DNA from: Flavitalea plasmicola
GTDB taxonomy: Bacteria; Bacteroidota; Bacteroidia; Chitinophagales; Chitinophagaceae
DNA: 64,000 bases
Assembly (NCBI RefSeq): GCF_030546645.1
Contig: NZ_JAUOTO010000010.1
Coordinates: 1 to 64,000 of the forward strand
Direction: 5' to 3'
The notes below the pieces were generated by a model, which saw only the letters and a list, made by a program, of their open reading frames with translations, ran no database searches and was not told the origin of the DNA. Shown in pieces: positions 1 to 7,861 of this stretch (the first letter of the stretch is position 1; the number at the start of each line of letters is the position of its first letter). Made by a program: the position numbers and the translations under genes.

Positions 1-1872
1 ACGAACACCACGATCTGCACCAACCAACTGCCCTACAGCTGGAACGGCCAGATACTGAACGCCGCTGGTACCTACACAGCGAACCTGACGAGCGCAGGCG
101 GTTGTGACTCCGTCGCTACTCTGATACTAGCCGTAACAACAACAAAAACCAGCACGACCAATACGGCCATCTGCACCAACCAACTGCCCTACACTTGGAA
201 TGGCCAGGTCATCAATGCTGCCGGTACCTATGCCGCCAACCTGACGAGTGCAGCCGGTTGTGACTCCGTCGCCACTCTCAACCTGACGGTGACAGCAACA
301 CTGACGAGCACGACGAACACCACGATCTGCACCAACCAACTGCCCTACAGCTGGAACGGCCAGATACTGAACGCCGCTGGTACCTACACTGCGAACTTGA
401 CGAGCGCAGCCGGTTGTGACTCCGTCGCCACTCTGATCCTAACCGTAACAACAACAAAAACCAGCACCACCAACACCACGATCTGCACCAACCAGCTGCC
501 CTACACCTGGAACGGCCAGGTCATCAATGCGGGAGGAACTTACACCGCCAACCTGACGAGCGCAGGCGGTTGTGATTCGATCGCCACTCTTAACCTGACA
601 GTGACAGCAACACTGACGAGCACGACGAATACCACGATCTGCACCAACCAACTGCCGTACACCTGGAACGGCCAGGTCATCAATGCGGCTGGAACTTACA
701 CCGCCAACCTGACGAGCGCAGGCGGTTGTGACTCCGTCGCTACTCTCAACCTGACGGTAACAGCAACCAAAACCAGCACGACGAATATCACGATCTGCAC
801 CAACCAGCTGCCCTACACCTGGAATGGTCAATCATTGAACACCGCTGGCACCTATACCGCCAACCTGACGAGCGCAGCCGGTTGTGATTCTATCGCCACC
901 CTGAACCTGACAGTAAAAGCAACACTGACCAGCACCACCAACACCACGATCTGCACCAACCAACTGCCCTATACCTGGAATGGTCAATCATTGAACACCG
1001 CTGGCACCTACACCGCCAACCTGACGAGCGCAGCCGGTTGTGACTCTATTGCTACCCTGAACCTGACAGTAAAAGCAACACTGACCAGCACCACCAACAC
1101 CACGATCTGCACCAACCAACTGCCCTACACCTGGAATGGCCAGGTTATCAATGCGGCTGGTACTTACACGGCCAACCTGACGAGCGCAGCCGGTTGTGAC
1201 TCTATTGCTACCCTGAACCTGACAGTAAAAGCAACACTGACCAGCACCACCAACACCACGATCTGCACCAACCAACTGCCCTACACCTGGAATGGCCAGG
1301 TTATCAATGCGGCTGGTACTTACACGGCCAACCTGACGAGCGCAGCCGGTTGTGACTCTATTGCTACCCTGAACCTGACAGTAAAAGCAACACTGACCAG
1401 CACCACCAATACCACGATCTGCACCAACCAGCTGCCTTACACCTGGAATGGTCAATCACTGAACGCCGCTGGCACCTACACGGCCAACCTGATCAGCGCA
1501 GCCGGTTGTGACTCTATCGCTACCCTGAACCTGACAGTAAAAGCAACACTGACCAGCACCACCAACACCACGATCTGCACCAACCAGCTGCCCTACACCT
1601 GGAATGGTCAATCACTGAACGCCGCTGGCACCTACACGGCCAACCTGACGAGCGCAGCCGGTTGTGACTCTATTGCTACCCTGAACCTGACAGTAAAAGC
1701 AACACTGACCAGCACCACCAACACCACGATCTGCGCCAACCAGCTGCCGTACACCTGGAATGGTCAATCACTGAATGCCACTGGTACCTACACGGCTAAC
1801 CTCACGAGCGCAGCCGGCTGTGACTCCGTCGCCGCACTTAACCTCACCGTTAACACCGGTGCAAGAACGACC
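1..1872 (+). repeat. Tandem array of twelve 156-bp coding repeats
   Basis: Units start at 1, 157, 313 and then every 156 bp to 1717. The array evidently continues upstream of the window. Units at 1093 and 1249 are practically identical in DNA, and units 1 and 3 share the variant PYSWNGQILN. In the 5' half, units alternate between a KTSTT and an LTSTT junction, giving a 312-bp higher-order period. From about base 900 the junction is uniformly KATLTS with a simple 156-bp period. Confidence 0.95.
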
Positions 1873-3294
1873 GAGAATATTTCCACCTGCCAGCCATCGT
1901 ATACCTTACCCAGCGGAATAATTGTTTCCACCAGCGGCACCTATACTTCTGTCTTAAAAACCATATCAGGCTGCGACAGCGTCATAACAACCAACCTGAA
2001 GATATTCCCGGCGCCCAACCTCGTAGTGACAGATCCGCCTACAACGTGTTCGCCGGCTGCTATTGACCTCACCGCTGCAGCGATCACCGCAGGCAGCAGC
2101 GCCGGCCTGACCTATACATATTGGCAAGACGCGGCCTGCACGATCGCGGTGGGCAATCCCGCAGCCATAAAGACCAGCGGCACCTACTATATCAAAGCCG
2201 CCAATGCCGGTGGATGCTTCCTCATGAAGCCTGTAAATGTTGCCATCACCAGCACGCCGTCCCTGGTAATAAACAACCCGGCCACAGCCTGCATGCCCTC
2301 CAGCATCGACCTGACGGCGCCTTCCATCACCGCTGGCAGCGACCCGGGCATGACCTATACTTACTGGCAAGACCCGGCCTGCACGATCGCACTTGGCAAT
2401 CCGGCCGCCATAACAACAGGAGGCACCTATTATATTAAAGCTAGCGCCGTAGGTGGATGTTTCACCATCAGGCCGGTTAAAGCCACCTTCAACCAGCTGC
2501 CTACTGCAGCCTTCAATGGCAACCAAAGCATCTGCCCGGGCGTAAACACTTCGTTGCCGGTCACCTTCACAGGCCAGGCGCCATGGACCCTGACCTATAG
2601 CGACGGCTCCAATACCTATACCATCGCTAACATACTGACGCCAAACTACGATCTGATAGTTGCCCCGGTAGCTACCACCATCTATACCATCCAATCCGTT
2701 TCTGATGCCGCCTGTTCGAACAATAGCATTGGCAGCACCGCTACGGTCGACGTAAAACCCTCGATCCCGGGTATCCGCTATCCCACGGTGGACGCCTTCG
2801 CCTTTGTTCCGACGCCATTGTCAGCACGGTCGCCCGGCAGCAACTATTCCTATAGCTGGAGCCCGGCCATCGGACTGGACCTGCCCAATATCCAGGATCC
2901 CATGTTCACGTTCGGAACAAGTGTCCAATACAAGATCACACTCATTTCCGACTCCGGCTGCGTCACCGTGGATACGATATTGGTGCGGATCATCAATCCG
3001 AATGATACCTCCCTGACGCCCGACCTGTGGGTTCCCAAAGCGTGGACGCCAAACAAGGACGGCGTAAACGACAGGCTATATCCGATCACGTACCATATCA
3101 GACAACTTAAATACTTCCGGATCTTCGACAGATGGGGTCAGCTGATGTTCGAAACAAATATCCTGCACAATGGATGGGATGGAATGTACAAAGGCCAAAA
3201 GCAGGTGATGGATGTCTACACCTGGACCGTGGAAGCCATCGGAGATGACGGAAGTGTAATAAAGAAGAGTGGTAATTCAATCTTGTTACGATAA
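1..3294 (+). CDS. Giant repeat surface protein with type IX secretion type B sorting domain (5' end outside window)
   Basis: The reading frame is open from base 1, so this is the C-terminal 1,097 residues of a larger secreted protein. It begins with twelve copies of a 52-residue unit (bases 1-1872). Each unit has a TIC and a GCDS cysteine and ends in a beta-rich LNLTV segment. A diverged thirteenth unit follows, then two 81-residue repeats with a TYTYWQD core, Ig/PKD-like segments, and a terminal domain of about 90 residues with TPNKDGVNDRLYP and FDRWGQLMFE. That last domain matches the gliding-motility-associated (CHU_C, type B) sorting domain. Such proteins are exported by the type IX system and usually need a PorP/SprF partner, and two such genes follow directly. 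A role as adhesin or gliding-surface protein is inferred. The GTG at 289 is an internal valine codon, not a start. Confidence 0.9.
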   Translation, partial: TNTTICTNQLPYSWNGQILNAAGTYTANLTSAGGCDSVATLILAVTTTKTSTTNTAICTNQLPYTWNGQVINAAGTYAANLTSAAGCDSVATLNLTVTATLTSTTNTTICTNQLPYSWNGQILNAAGTYTANLTSAAGCDSVATLILTVTTTKTSTTNTTICTNQLPYTWNGQVINAGGTYTANLTSAGGCDSIATLNLTVTATLTSTTNTTICTNQLPYTWNGQVINAAGTYTANLTSAGGCDSVATLNLTVTATKTSTTNITICTNQLPYTWNGQSLNTAGTYTANLTSAAGCDSIATLNLTVKATLTSTTNTTICTNQLPYTWNGQSLNTAGTYTANLTSAAGCDSIATLNLTVKATLTSTTNTTICTNQLPYTWNGQVINAAGTYTANLTSAAGCDSIATLNLTVKATLTSTTNTTICTNQLPYTWNGQVINAAGTYTANLTSAAGCDSIATLNLTVKATLTSTTNTTICTNQLPYTWNGQSLNAAGTYTANLISAAGCDSIATLNLTVKATLTSTTNTTICTNQLPYTWNGQSLNAAGTYTANLTSAAGCDSIATLNLTVKATLTSTTNTTICANQLPYTWNGQSLNATGTYTANLTSAAGCDSVAALNLTVNTGARTTENISTCQPSYTLPSGIIVSTSGTYTSVLKTISGCDSVITTNLKIFPAPNLVVTDPPTTCSPAAIDLTAAAITAGSSAGLTYTYWQDAACTIAVGNPAAIKTSGTYYIKAANAGGCFLMKPVNVAITSTPSLVINNPATACMPSSIDLTAPSITAGSDPGMTYTYWQDPACTIALGNPAAITTGGTYYIKASAVGGCFTIRPVKATFNQLPTAAFNGNQSICPGVNTSLPVTFTGQAPWTLTYSDGSNTYTIANILTPNYDLIVAPVATTIYTIQSVSDAACSNNSIGSTATVDVKPSIPGIRYPTVDAFAFVPTPLSARSPGSNYSYSWSPAIGLDLPNIQDPMFTFGTSVQYKITLISDSGCVTVDTILVRIINPNDTSLTPDLWVPKAWTPNKDGVNDRLYPITYHIRQLKYFRIFDRWGQLMFETNILHNGWDGMYKGQKQVMDVYTWTVEAIGDDGSVIKKSGNSILLR
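2020..2505 (+). repeat. Two 243-bp coding repeats in the adhesin
   Basis: Two 81-residue segments beginning VVTDPPTTC and VINNPATAC repeat with a period of 243 bp. They share ITAGS, TYTYWQD, GNPAAI and GTYYIKA blocks. They are diverged in DNA, so this duplication is older than the 156-bp array. Confidence 0.85.
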
Positions 3295-3306
3295 ATATAT
3301 ATTTTC

Positions 3307-4323
3307 ATGACCTGCCTTAAACACCTGAAGCTGCTGCTGCTGCTCGCCCTTACGACAGCCAGTACATACGGACAGGATCCCAGCTTTTCGCAATTCTTCG
3401 CTTCACCGCTGAATGTAAACCCGGCGCTGACAGCAAGGATCAATAGCAAGTGGCGTATGGTCTCCAACATCCGCGACGAGTGGATCAGTCCGGCCAGTCC
3501 TTATACCACCGGCACCATTTCTTTCGACAGTAAGATCCTCAGGAACAAGATACCGGAAAGCTCAGTCTTTGGCATCGGCGCCATGCTGATGTATGACCAG
3601 GCCATGGCCGGCGTTTTGAAAAGCAATTACGCCTCGCTTGATTTGTCTTATAATATAAAAATAGCCGAAGACGAAGGAGAGCATCGATTAGGTGTCGGCA
3701 TGGGATTGATCTACGGACATAAACAAATAGATTTCAACCGGCTTAATTTCTCGGAGCAATTCAACGGCCACGGATTCAACACCAACCTTCCTTCGGGCGA
3801 ATCAGCCTTATCCAATATGAAATCTTATATTTCTTCCAGTGTCGGCGTGCTCTATAGTTACGTGAGCCAATATTCGGATTTCGACTTCGGGGTGTCGGCA
3901 TTTCATCTTAACAGACCCAAACAAACAGTGGTAAGTGATCCCCGCCAATTTTTGCCGCCCCGCTATGTGGTGCACGCAAACTTCGAGAACTACCTGAACG
4001 AGAAAGTGGTGCTAAATACCAACGCTATCTATCAAACACAAGCCAATGCAAGTTATTTTTCAGTAGGAGGGGGGCTTGGGTATTTCCTGTCAAACGAGGG
4101 AGATGACGATCTCATATTGAACGGAGGCCTCTGGTATTGGTCCAATAATGCCGTAATACCTTATATCGGGCTGGTCTATAAAAAATTTCAATTCGGCTTT
4201 ACATACGATGTGACGGTTTCAAAGCTGGCTTCGGCGGCGCAAAAGCCAAGAACATTGGAAATATCAATCATCATCCGGGGAGACGACAGACCCAAAGGAG
4301 TTATTCCATGCTTCTGGAAATGA
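3307..4323 (+). CDS. PorP/SprF family type IX secretion outer-membrane protein, copy 1
   Basis: 338 residues with a signal peptide ending near YGQ (residues 20-22), then the family's typical start QDPSFSQFFASPLNVNPALT and a beta-barrel-like remainder with alternating aromatic strands. PorP/SprF proteins sit in the outer membrane and are needed to export or anchor type B-sorted adhesins. The classical case is SprF acting on SprB in Flavobacterium. The gene starts 12 bp after the adhesin stop and is probably co-transcribed with it. Copy 2 at 4638 is almost identical. The differences cluster in the signal peptide and a few single residues, while long internal DNA blocks are unchanged. Confidence 0.88.
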   Translation: MTCLKHLKLLLLLALTTASTYGQDPSFSQFFASPLNVNPALTARINSKWRMVSNIRDEWISPASPYTTGTISFDSKILRNKIPESSVFGIGAMLMYDQAMAGVLKSNYASLDLSYNIKIAEDEGEHRLGVGMGLIYGHKQIDFNRLNFSEQFNGHGFNTNLPSGESALSNMKSYISSSVGVLYSYVSQYSDFDFGVSAFHLNRPKQTVVSDPRQFLPPRYVVHANFENYLNEKVVLNTNAIYQTQANASYFSVGGGLGYFLSNEGDDDLILNGGLWYWSNNAVIPYIGLVYKKFQFGFTYDVTVSKLASAAQKPRTLEISIIIRGDDRPKGVIPCFWK

Positions 4324-4637
4324 TGCCTTCAAATTAATCCATCTTCCTATTGTAAGGGCGCAACTTCAAGTCCCGCGATTGGGTTAATTTCCCAATTAGG
4401 GACAATTTAGGGCTTCTGTATTTCGTATAATACTGATAATCAGTATTGTATAAATATGGATTTATATTGGCATTACTTGTCCGGTGACCCTGACGATTTC
4501 ACCCCAATCTCCCATGTAAAATCAATGTTTCCCTGATCTCTACATGCCATGCCAATGGAAGGGATTACTACGCTCCCAGGCAAAGTGTTAACAAAAAGAG
4601 CGGTAATTCAATCTTGTTACGATAAATATATAATATC
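4324..4637. other. 314-bp spacer between the two PorP/SprF copies
   Basis: No credible gene is present. The spacer is AT-richer than its surroundings and contains an imperfect palindrome at 4426-4450. Its last 44 bp (from about 4594) are a copy of the 3' end of the adhesin gene with its short spacer, carried along with the duplicated PorP gene. Confidence 0.7.
4426..4450. promoter_or_regulatory. Palindrome in the PorP spacer
   Basis: Arms AATACTGA (4429-4436) and TCAGTATT (4440-4447) are perfect inverse complements around a 3-bp centre, and two further outer base pairs match. It could be an operator, a weak hairpin or an element remnant. Nothing in the neighbourhood decides between these. 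Confidence 0.35.
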
Positions 4638-5654
4638 ATGACCTGTTTTAAACAACTGAAACTATTGCTGCTGACCGGCCTTACGGCAGCCTGCGCTTAC
4701 GGTCAGGATCCCAGCTTTTCGCAATTTTTCGCTTCGCCGCTGAATATAAACCCGGCGCTGACAGCAAGGATCAATAGCAAATGGCGGATGGTCTCCAATA
4801 TCCGCGACGAGTGGATCAGCCCGGCCAGCCCCTATGCCACCGGCACCATTTCTTTCGACAGTAAGATCCTCAGGAACAAGATACCCGAAAGCTCTGTCTT
4901 TGGCATTGGCGCCATGCTGATGTATGACCAGGCCATGGCCGGCGTTCTGAAAAGCAATTACGCCTCGCTCGATCTGTCTTATAATATAAAAATAGCCGAA
5001 GACGAAGGAGAGCATCGATTAGGTGTCGGCATGGGATTGATCTACGGACATAAACAAATAGATTTCAACCGGCTTAATTTCTCGGAGCAATTCAACGGCT
5101 ACGGATTCAACACCAACCTTCCTACGGGCGAATCAGCCTTATCCAATATGAAATCTTATATTTCCTCCAGCGTCGGCGTGCTCTATAGTTATGTGAGCCA
5201 ATATTCGGATTTCGACTTCGGGGTGTCGGCATTTCATCTTAACAGACCCAAACAAACAGTGGTAAGTGATCCCCGCCAATTTTTGCCGCCCCGCTATGTA
5301 GTGCACGCAAACTTCGAGAACTACCTGAACGAGAAAGTGGTGTTAAATACCAACGCTATCTATCAGACACAGGCCAATGCAAGTTATTTTTCAGTAGGAG
5401 GGGGGCTTGGGTATTTCCTGTCAAACGAGGGAGATGACGATCTCATATTGAACGGAGGCCTCTGGTATTGGTCCAATAATGCCGTAATACCTTACGTCGG
5501 GCTGGTCTATAAAAAATTTCAATTCGGCTTCACATATGATGTGACCGTTTCAAAGCTCGCTTCTGCTTCGCAAAAACCAAGAACACTTGAACTGTCGATC
5601 ATCATCCGCGGCGATGACAGGCCCAAAGGAGTTATTCCATGCTTCTGGAAATGA
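4594..5654 (+). repeat. Second copy of a 1,331-bp-offset tandem duplication
   Basis: Bases 4594-5654 repeat 3263-4323 with an offset of 1,331 bp. The copied segment includes the last codons and stop of the adhesin (GGTAATTCAATCTTGTTACG then TAA), the spacer with ATAAATATATA, and the whole PorP/SprF gene. The left boundary therefore lies inside the upstream gene's 3' end. Confidence 0.9.
4638..5654 (+). CDS. PorP/SprF family type IX secretion outer-membrane protein, copy 2
   Basis: 338 residues, the same length and layout as the gene at 3307: signal peptide to YGQ, then DPSFSQFFASPLNINPALT and a beta-barrel domain. Only about a dozen residues differ from copy 1, including LLLTGLTAACAYG in the signal peptide and H to Y in NGYGFN. 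Stretches of more than 100 bp are identical in DNA, which points to recent duplication or continued gene conversion. With copy 1 it probably serves the adhesin upstream. It ends at a strong hairpin at 5670-5698. Confidence 0.88.
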   Translation: MTCFKQLKLLLLTGLTAACAYGQDPSFSQFFASPLNINPALTARINSKWRMVSNIRDEWISPASPYATGTISFDSKILRNKIPESSVFGIGAMLMYDQAMAGVLKSNYASLDLSYNIKIAEDEGEHRLGVGMGLIYGHKQIDFNRLNFSEQFNGYGFNTNLPTGESALSNMKSYISSSVGVLYSYVSQYSDFDFGVSAFHLNRPKQTVVSDPRQFLPPRYVVHANFENYLNEKVVLNTNAIYQTQANASYFSVGGGLGYFLSNEGDDDLILNGGLWYWSNNAVIPYVGLVYKKFQFGFTYDVTVSKLASASQKPRTLELSIIIRGDDRPKGVIPCFWK

Positions 5655-5669
5655 CATCTCCGGTAATAT

Positions 5670-5698
5670 AAGGGCCGCTTCCGGAAGGAGCGGCCCTT
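5670..5698. terminator. Bidirectional terminator hairpin
   Basis: AAGGGCCGCT (5670-5679) and AGCGGCCCTT (5689-5698) form a perfect 10-bp stem with a 9-nt loop. It lies between the convergent PorP copy 2 and the small secreted-protein gene, and its outer A/T pairs serve both directions. Confidence 0.85.
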
Positions 5699-5710
5699 TA
5701 ACTACAAGTC

Positions 5711-6112
5711 TTAGTTGTGACCGGTGATGATGCACTGGCCCGAGCTTCCGTTCCAGTAGAAGTAATAATTTACGCCACCGATGATCATCGTATAGCTCGT
5801 GTTGGCGGTCAATGAAGTAACCCAGTAAGTCCACGTCGTGGTGGTTGGATCCACCCATTGGGTCACCCCCTGAAAAGTGAATGGCACCGTGCCGAGCCCG
5901 CCCTGGCTGAAAGCCGGCCAGTTAAGTGTTACCATTGGCAGGTCCTTGAAATAAGCGATACTCCAGTTGATGCCTCTCGGAAAATCCACCTGCTTGACGG
6001 CAGCAGGTTTCGCCGCTGATGCAGTGGGCGGCACGGCAGTAACTGGAGCTTTCGGATGCTGTGTAAATGACAGGCAGATGACTGCCCCAAAGAGCGTGAT
6101 GACTTTTTTCAT
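5711..6112 (-). CDS. Small secreted protein of unknown function
   Basis: 133 residues with a signal peptide (MKKVITLFGAVICLSFTQ), an Ala/Pro-rich linker to about residue 40, and a compact C-terminal part rich in Trp, Tyr and Thr (for example TTTTWTYWVTSLTANTSYTM). It ends with YFYWNGSSGQCIITGHN. The alternating aromatic pattern suggests a small beta-sandwich or beta-prism exported to the periplasm or surface. No family was recognised. It is monocistronic, reads toward the terminator at 5670-5698, and has a plausible promoter at 6134-6164. Confidence 0.7.
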   Translation of the reverse strand: MKKVITLFGAVICLSFTQHPKAPVTAVPPTASAAKPAAVKQVDFPRGINWSIAYFKDLPMVTLNWPAFSQGGLGTVPFTFQGVTQWVDPTTTTWTYWVTSLTANTSYTMIIGGVNYYFYWNGSSGQCIITGHN

Positions 6113-6610
6113 GAGATGTGTTTTTTAGTTTTGTAAACCTAAGGAACAGGATTCAGTAATCCAACGGACTTTGCAATCTTACGCAAACGTTTGTGCCATT
6201 CCGTTGTAGTGTATACGCCGGCGACCTTGCATTTCACCGACCAGGATCTACGGCGTGCGGACCATCTTTACCAGCGGCCGGATTACATTCGCCACCTACC
6301 CGGCACCGTTATCTCACCTGCGGCGCGACCTGCGAGTGATCATCTCTCCTTTATAAATGACTAAAAAAAGATACCCGATGATGCCGGAAATGAGGAGGGA
6401 TTTTCCGATGACTCCAGAGCCTATCAGGGCCGATTTTCGGTTATTGATGCCAAAATAGGCTGATATAGTGGCCTTTGTGTAAAATTGCAATTAAATGATA
6501 ATCAATTCATTAGCGGCAATTGTCGACCAATTGTCACCATGTCAACGATTTAAATATCTGCCGAAATTTGTATATTGGTTGGTATTATTAACCCATTAAT
6601 TGTATACAAC
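6113..6610. other. 498-bp intergenic region with a possible decayed gene fragment
   Basis: No intact gene is present. On the minus strand 6490-6314 stays open for 58 codons without a usable start. It reads like a real membrane-protein fragment: YFGINNRKSALIGSGVIGKS followed by a hydrophobic stretch LLISGIIGYLFLVIY. This may be the remnant of a lost gene. The 3' part (6480-6610) is AT-rich and probably holds the promoter of the SWIB gene. Confidence 0.3.
6134..6164 (-). promoter_or_regulatory. Candidate Bacteroidota promoter for the small secreted protein
   Basis: On the minus strand TTG (6164-6162) is followed after 20 bp by TAGGTTTA (6141-6134), a 7/8 match to TAnnTTTG. The predicted start point leaves a leader of about 15 nt before the ATG at 6112. 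Confidence 0.4.
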
Positions 6611-6994
6611 ATGGCAAAAACCATCAAAAAAAAGGCCGCTCCCAAGAAGGCCGCAAAGAAAGCTGCTCCTAAAAAAGCCGCAAAAAAAGCTGCCCCTAAG
6701 AAGGCTGCTGCAAAATCAGCCAGCAAGGCGCCGAAAAAGAAAAAGTCGCCTAATGCTGCATTCATGGCTGCAGTTACACCCAGCGCCGCATTGTCGGAAG
6801 TCGTCGGTAGCAAGCCGCTTCCCCGTACGGAGATCATCAAAAAGATCTGGGAATACATCAAGAAGAACAATTGCCAGGACAAGACCAACAAAAGGATGAT
6901 CAATGCAGATGCAAAACTGAAGGTACTGTTTGGCGGAAAGAGCCAGGTATCCATGTTTGATCTCGCAAAGATTGTCGGCCAGAATGTAAAATAA
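6611..6994 (+). CDS. SWIB/MDM2-domain protein with lysine-rich histone H1-like N-terminus
   Basis: 127 residues. Residues 1-55 are a basic tail built from KKAAPKKAAKKAAP-type repeats like those of histone H1. Residues of about 60-127 form a SWIB/MDM2 domain, recognisable by LSEVVGSKPLPRTEIIKKIW, YIKKNNCQDKTNKRMINAD and FGGKSQVSMFDLAKIV. In eukaryotes SWIB belongs to chromatin remodelling complexes. In Bacteroidota and Chlamydiae small SWIB proteins with basic tails are thought to be nucleoid-associated. The start at 6611 (MAKTIKKK) is preferred over an upstream in-frame codon because it gives the typical basic N-terminus. A strong terminator follows at 7001. Confidence 0.88.
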   Translation: MAKTIKKKAAPKKAAKKAAPKKAAKKAAPKKAAAKSASKAPKKKKSPNAAFMAAVTPSAALSEVVGSKPLPRTEIIKKIWEYIKKNNCQDKTNKRMINADAKLKVLFGGKSQVSMFDLAKIVGQNVK

Positions 6995-7000
6995 TGCTAC

Positions 7001-7036
7001 GGGACTTCGGGTAAAACCGAAGTCCCTTTTCTTTTC
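7001..7036 (+). terminator. Rho-independent terminator of the SWIB gene
   Basis: GGGACTTCGG (7001-7010) pairs perfectly with CCGAAGTCCC (7017-7026) around a 6-nt loop and is followed by a T-rich run to about 7036. Confidence 0.92.
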
Positions 7037-7092
7037 TTTCAGAGGGGTAACAAATCCCGGGGTCGGTTGATCTATACTAAAACCGATCGCCC

Positions 7093-7743
7093 ATGTTTGC
7101 AAAACACATTTTACCCGCCATGCTGGCGCTTTGTCTTTCCTCTGCCGCCTTTTCGCAGGAAAACAGCGGACACCAGCACGATGAACCAGGTCCCCGCATC
7201 GGCTTGAAAGGAGGCCTGAGCATCGCCACCATCATCAAGACCAACGACAACAACTTTTCATCCACGCCATTATACGGATTCAATGGAGGGGTGGTGCTGC
7301 AATTGCCACTATGTAAAGCAATCTCCTTACAGCCTGAAATACTATTCTCCCAAAAAGGATTTAGAAGCAAGGGATCGTCGTTGACAGGGGACTATGACTA
7401 CCGCCGCTATCTCAATTTCCTGGACATCCCGCTGCTGCTGAGGATCAATCCATCAAAAGAGCTGGGCTTCGTCGTTGGCCCGCAATATTCTTATCTCCTG
7501 GCGACGCATACGAAGTTCACCAGCGGCACGGCTTCCTACGAAGAGACAGTTAAAAATGAAAATGACAATATCACAAAGAATATTTTCGGAGGAGTGATCG
7601 GTCTGGACATCAATCTCAACGACAATGTATTCCTTTACGGTCGTTATACGATGGATTTCAGGCGCAACAACGGGGATGGGACCTCATCCACCCCTGCGTA
7701 CAGGAACCAGGTCATTCAGATTGGTTTGGGGGTGCTCTTTTAA
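7093..7743 (+). CDS. Small outer-membrane beta-barrel protein (PorT/OMP_b-brl type)
   Basis: 216 residues with a signal peptide ending near AAFSQ. The mature part opens with RIGLKGGLSIATI, continues with Gly/aromatic-alternating strands such as LQPEILFSQKGF and LGFVVGPQYSYLL, and ends VIQIGLGVLF with a terminal Phe, typical of an outer-membrane barrel of about eight strands. A His-rich stretch (SGHQHDEPGPR) follows the signal peptide. No substrate or partner is evident. It stands alone between the terminator at 7001 and the broken gene at 7862. Confidence 0.8.
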   Translation: MFAKHILPAMLALCLSSAAFSQENSGHQHDEPGPRIGLKGGLSIATIIKTNDNNFSSTPLYGFNGGVVLQLPLCKAISLQPEILFSQKGFRSKGSSLTGDYDYRRYLNFLDIPLLLRINPSKELGFVVGPQYSYLLATHTKFTSGTASYEETVKNENDNITKNIFGGVIGLDINLNDNVFLYGRYTMDFRRNNGDGTSSTPAYRNQVIQIGLGVLF

Positions 7744-7861
7744 ACAGGCGCCGGTGCCGTGACCCCGTAAGGTCATTGGTTCACCGGTTCTCCTCCACCG
7801 TTGGCAGCGCTGTAATGCGTTTTTTTTGCCGTAAATGCATATTGATATATATTTACGACCA

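Noticed and set aside
127-1455. Several open frames on the minus strand opposite the adhesin repeats
   Set aside because: They repeat with the same 156-bp period and exist only because the sense repeats lack stops in that frame. The sense frame carries a clear sorting domain downstream.
1-1872. Repeat array as a CRISPR locus
   Set aside because: The repeats are 156 bp, contiguous, coding and without spacers.
6575-6610. Longer start for the SWIB protein
   Set aside because: The 12 extra residues (MVGIINPLIVYN) are hydrophobic and unlike the family. MAKTIKKK at 6611 is the natural start.
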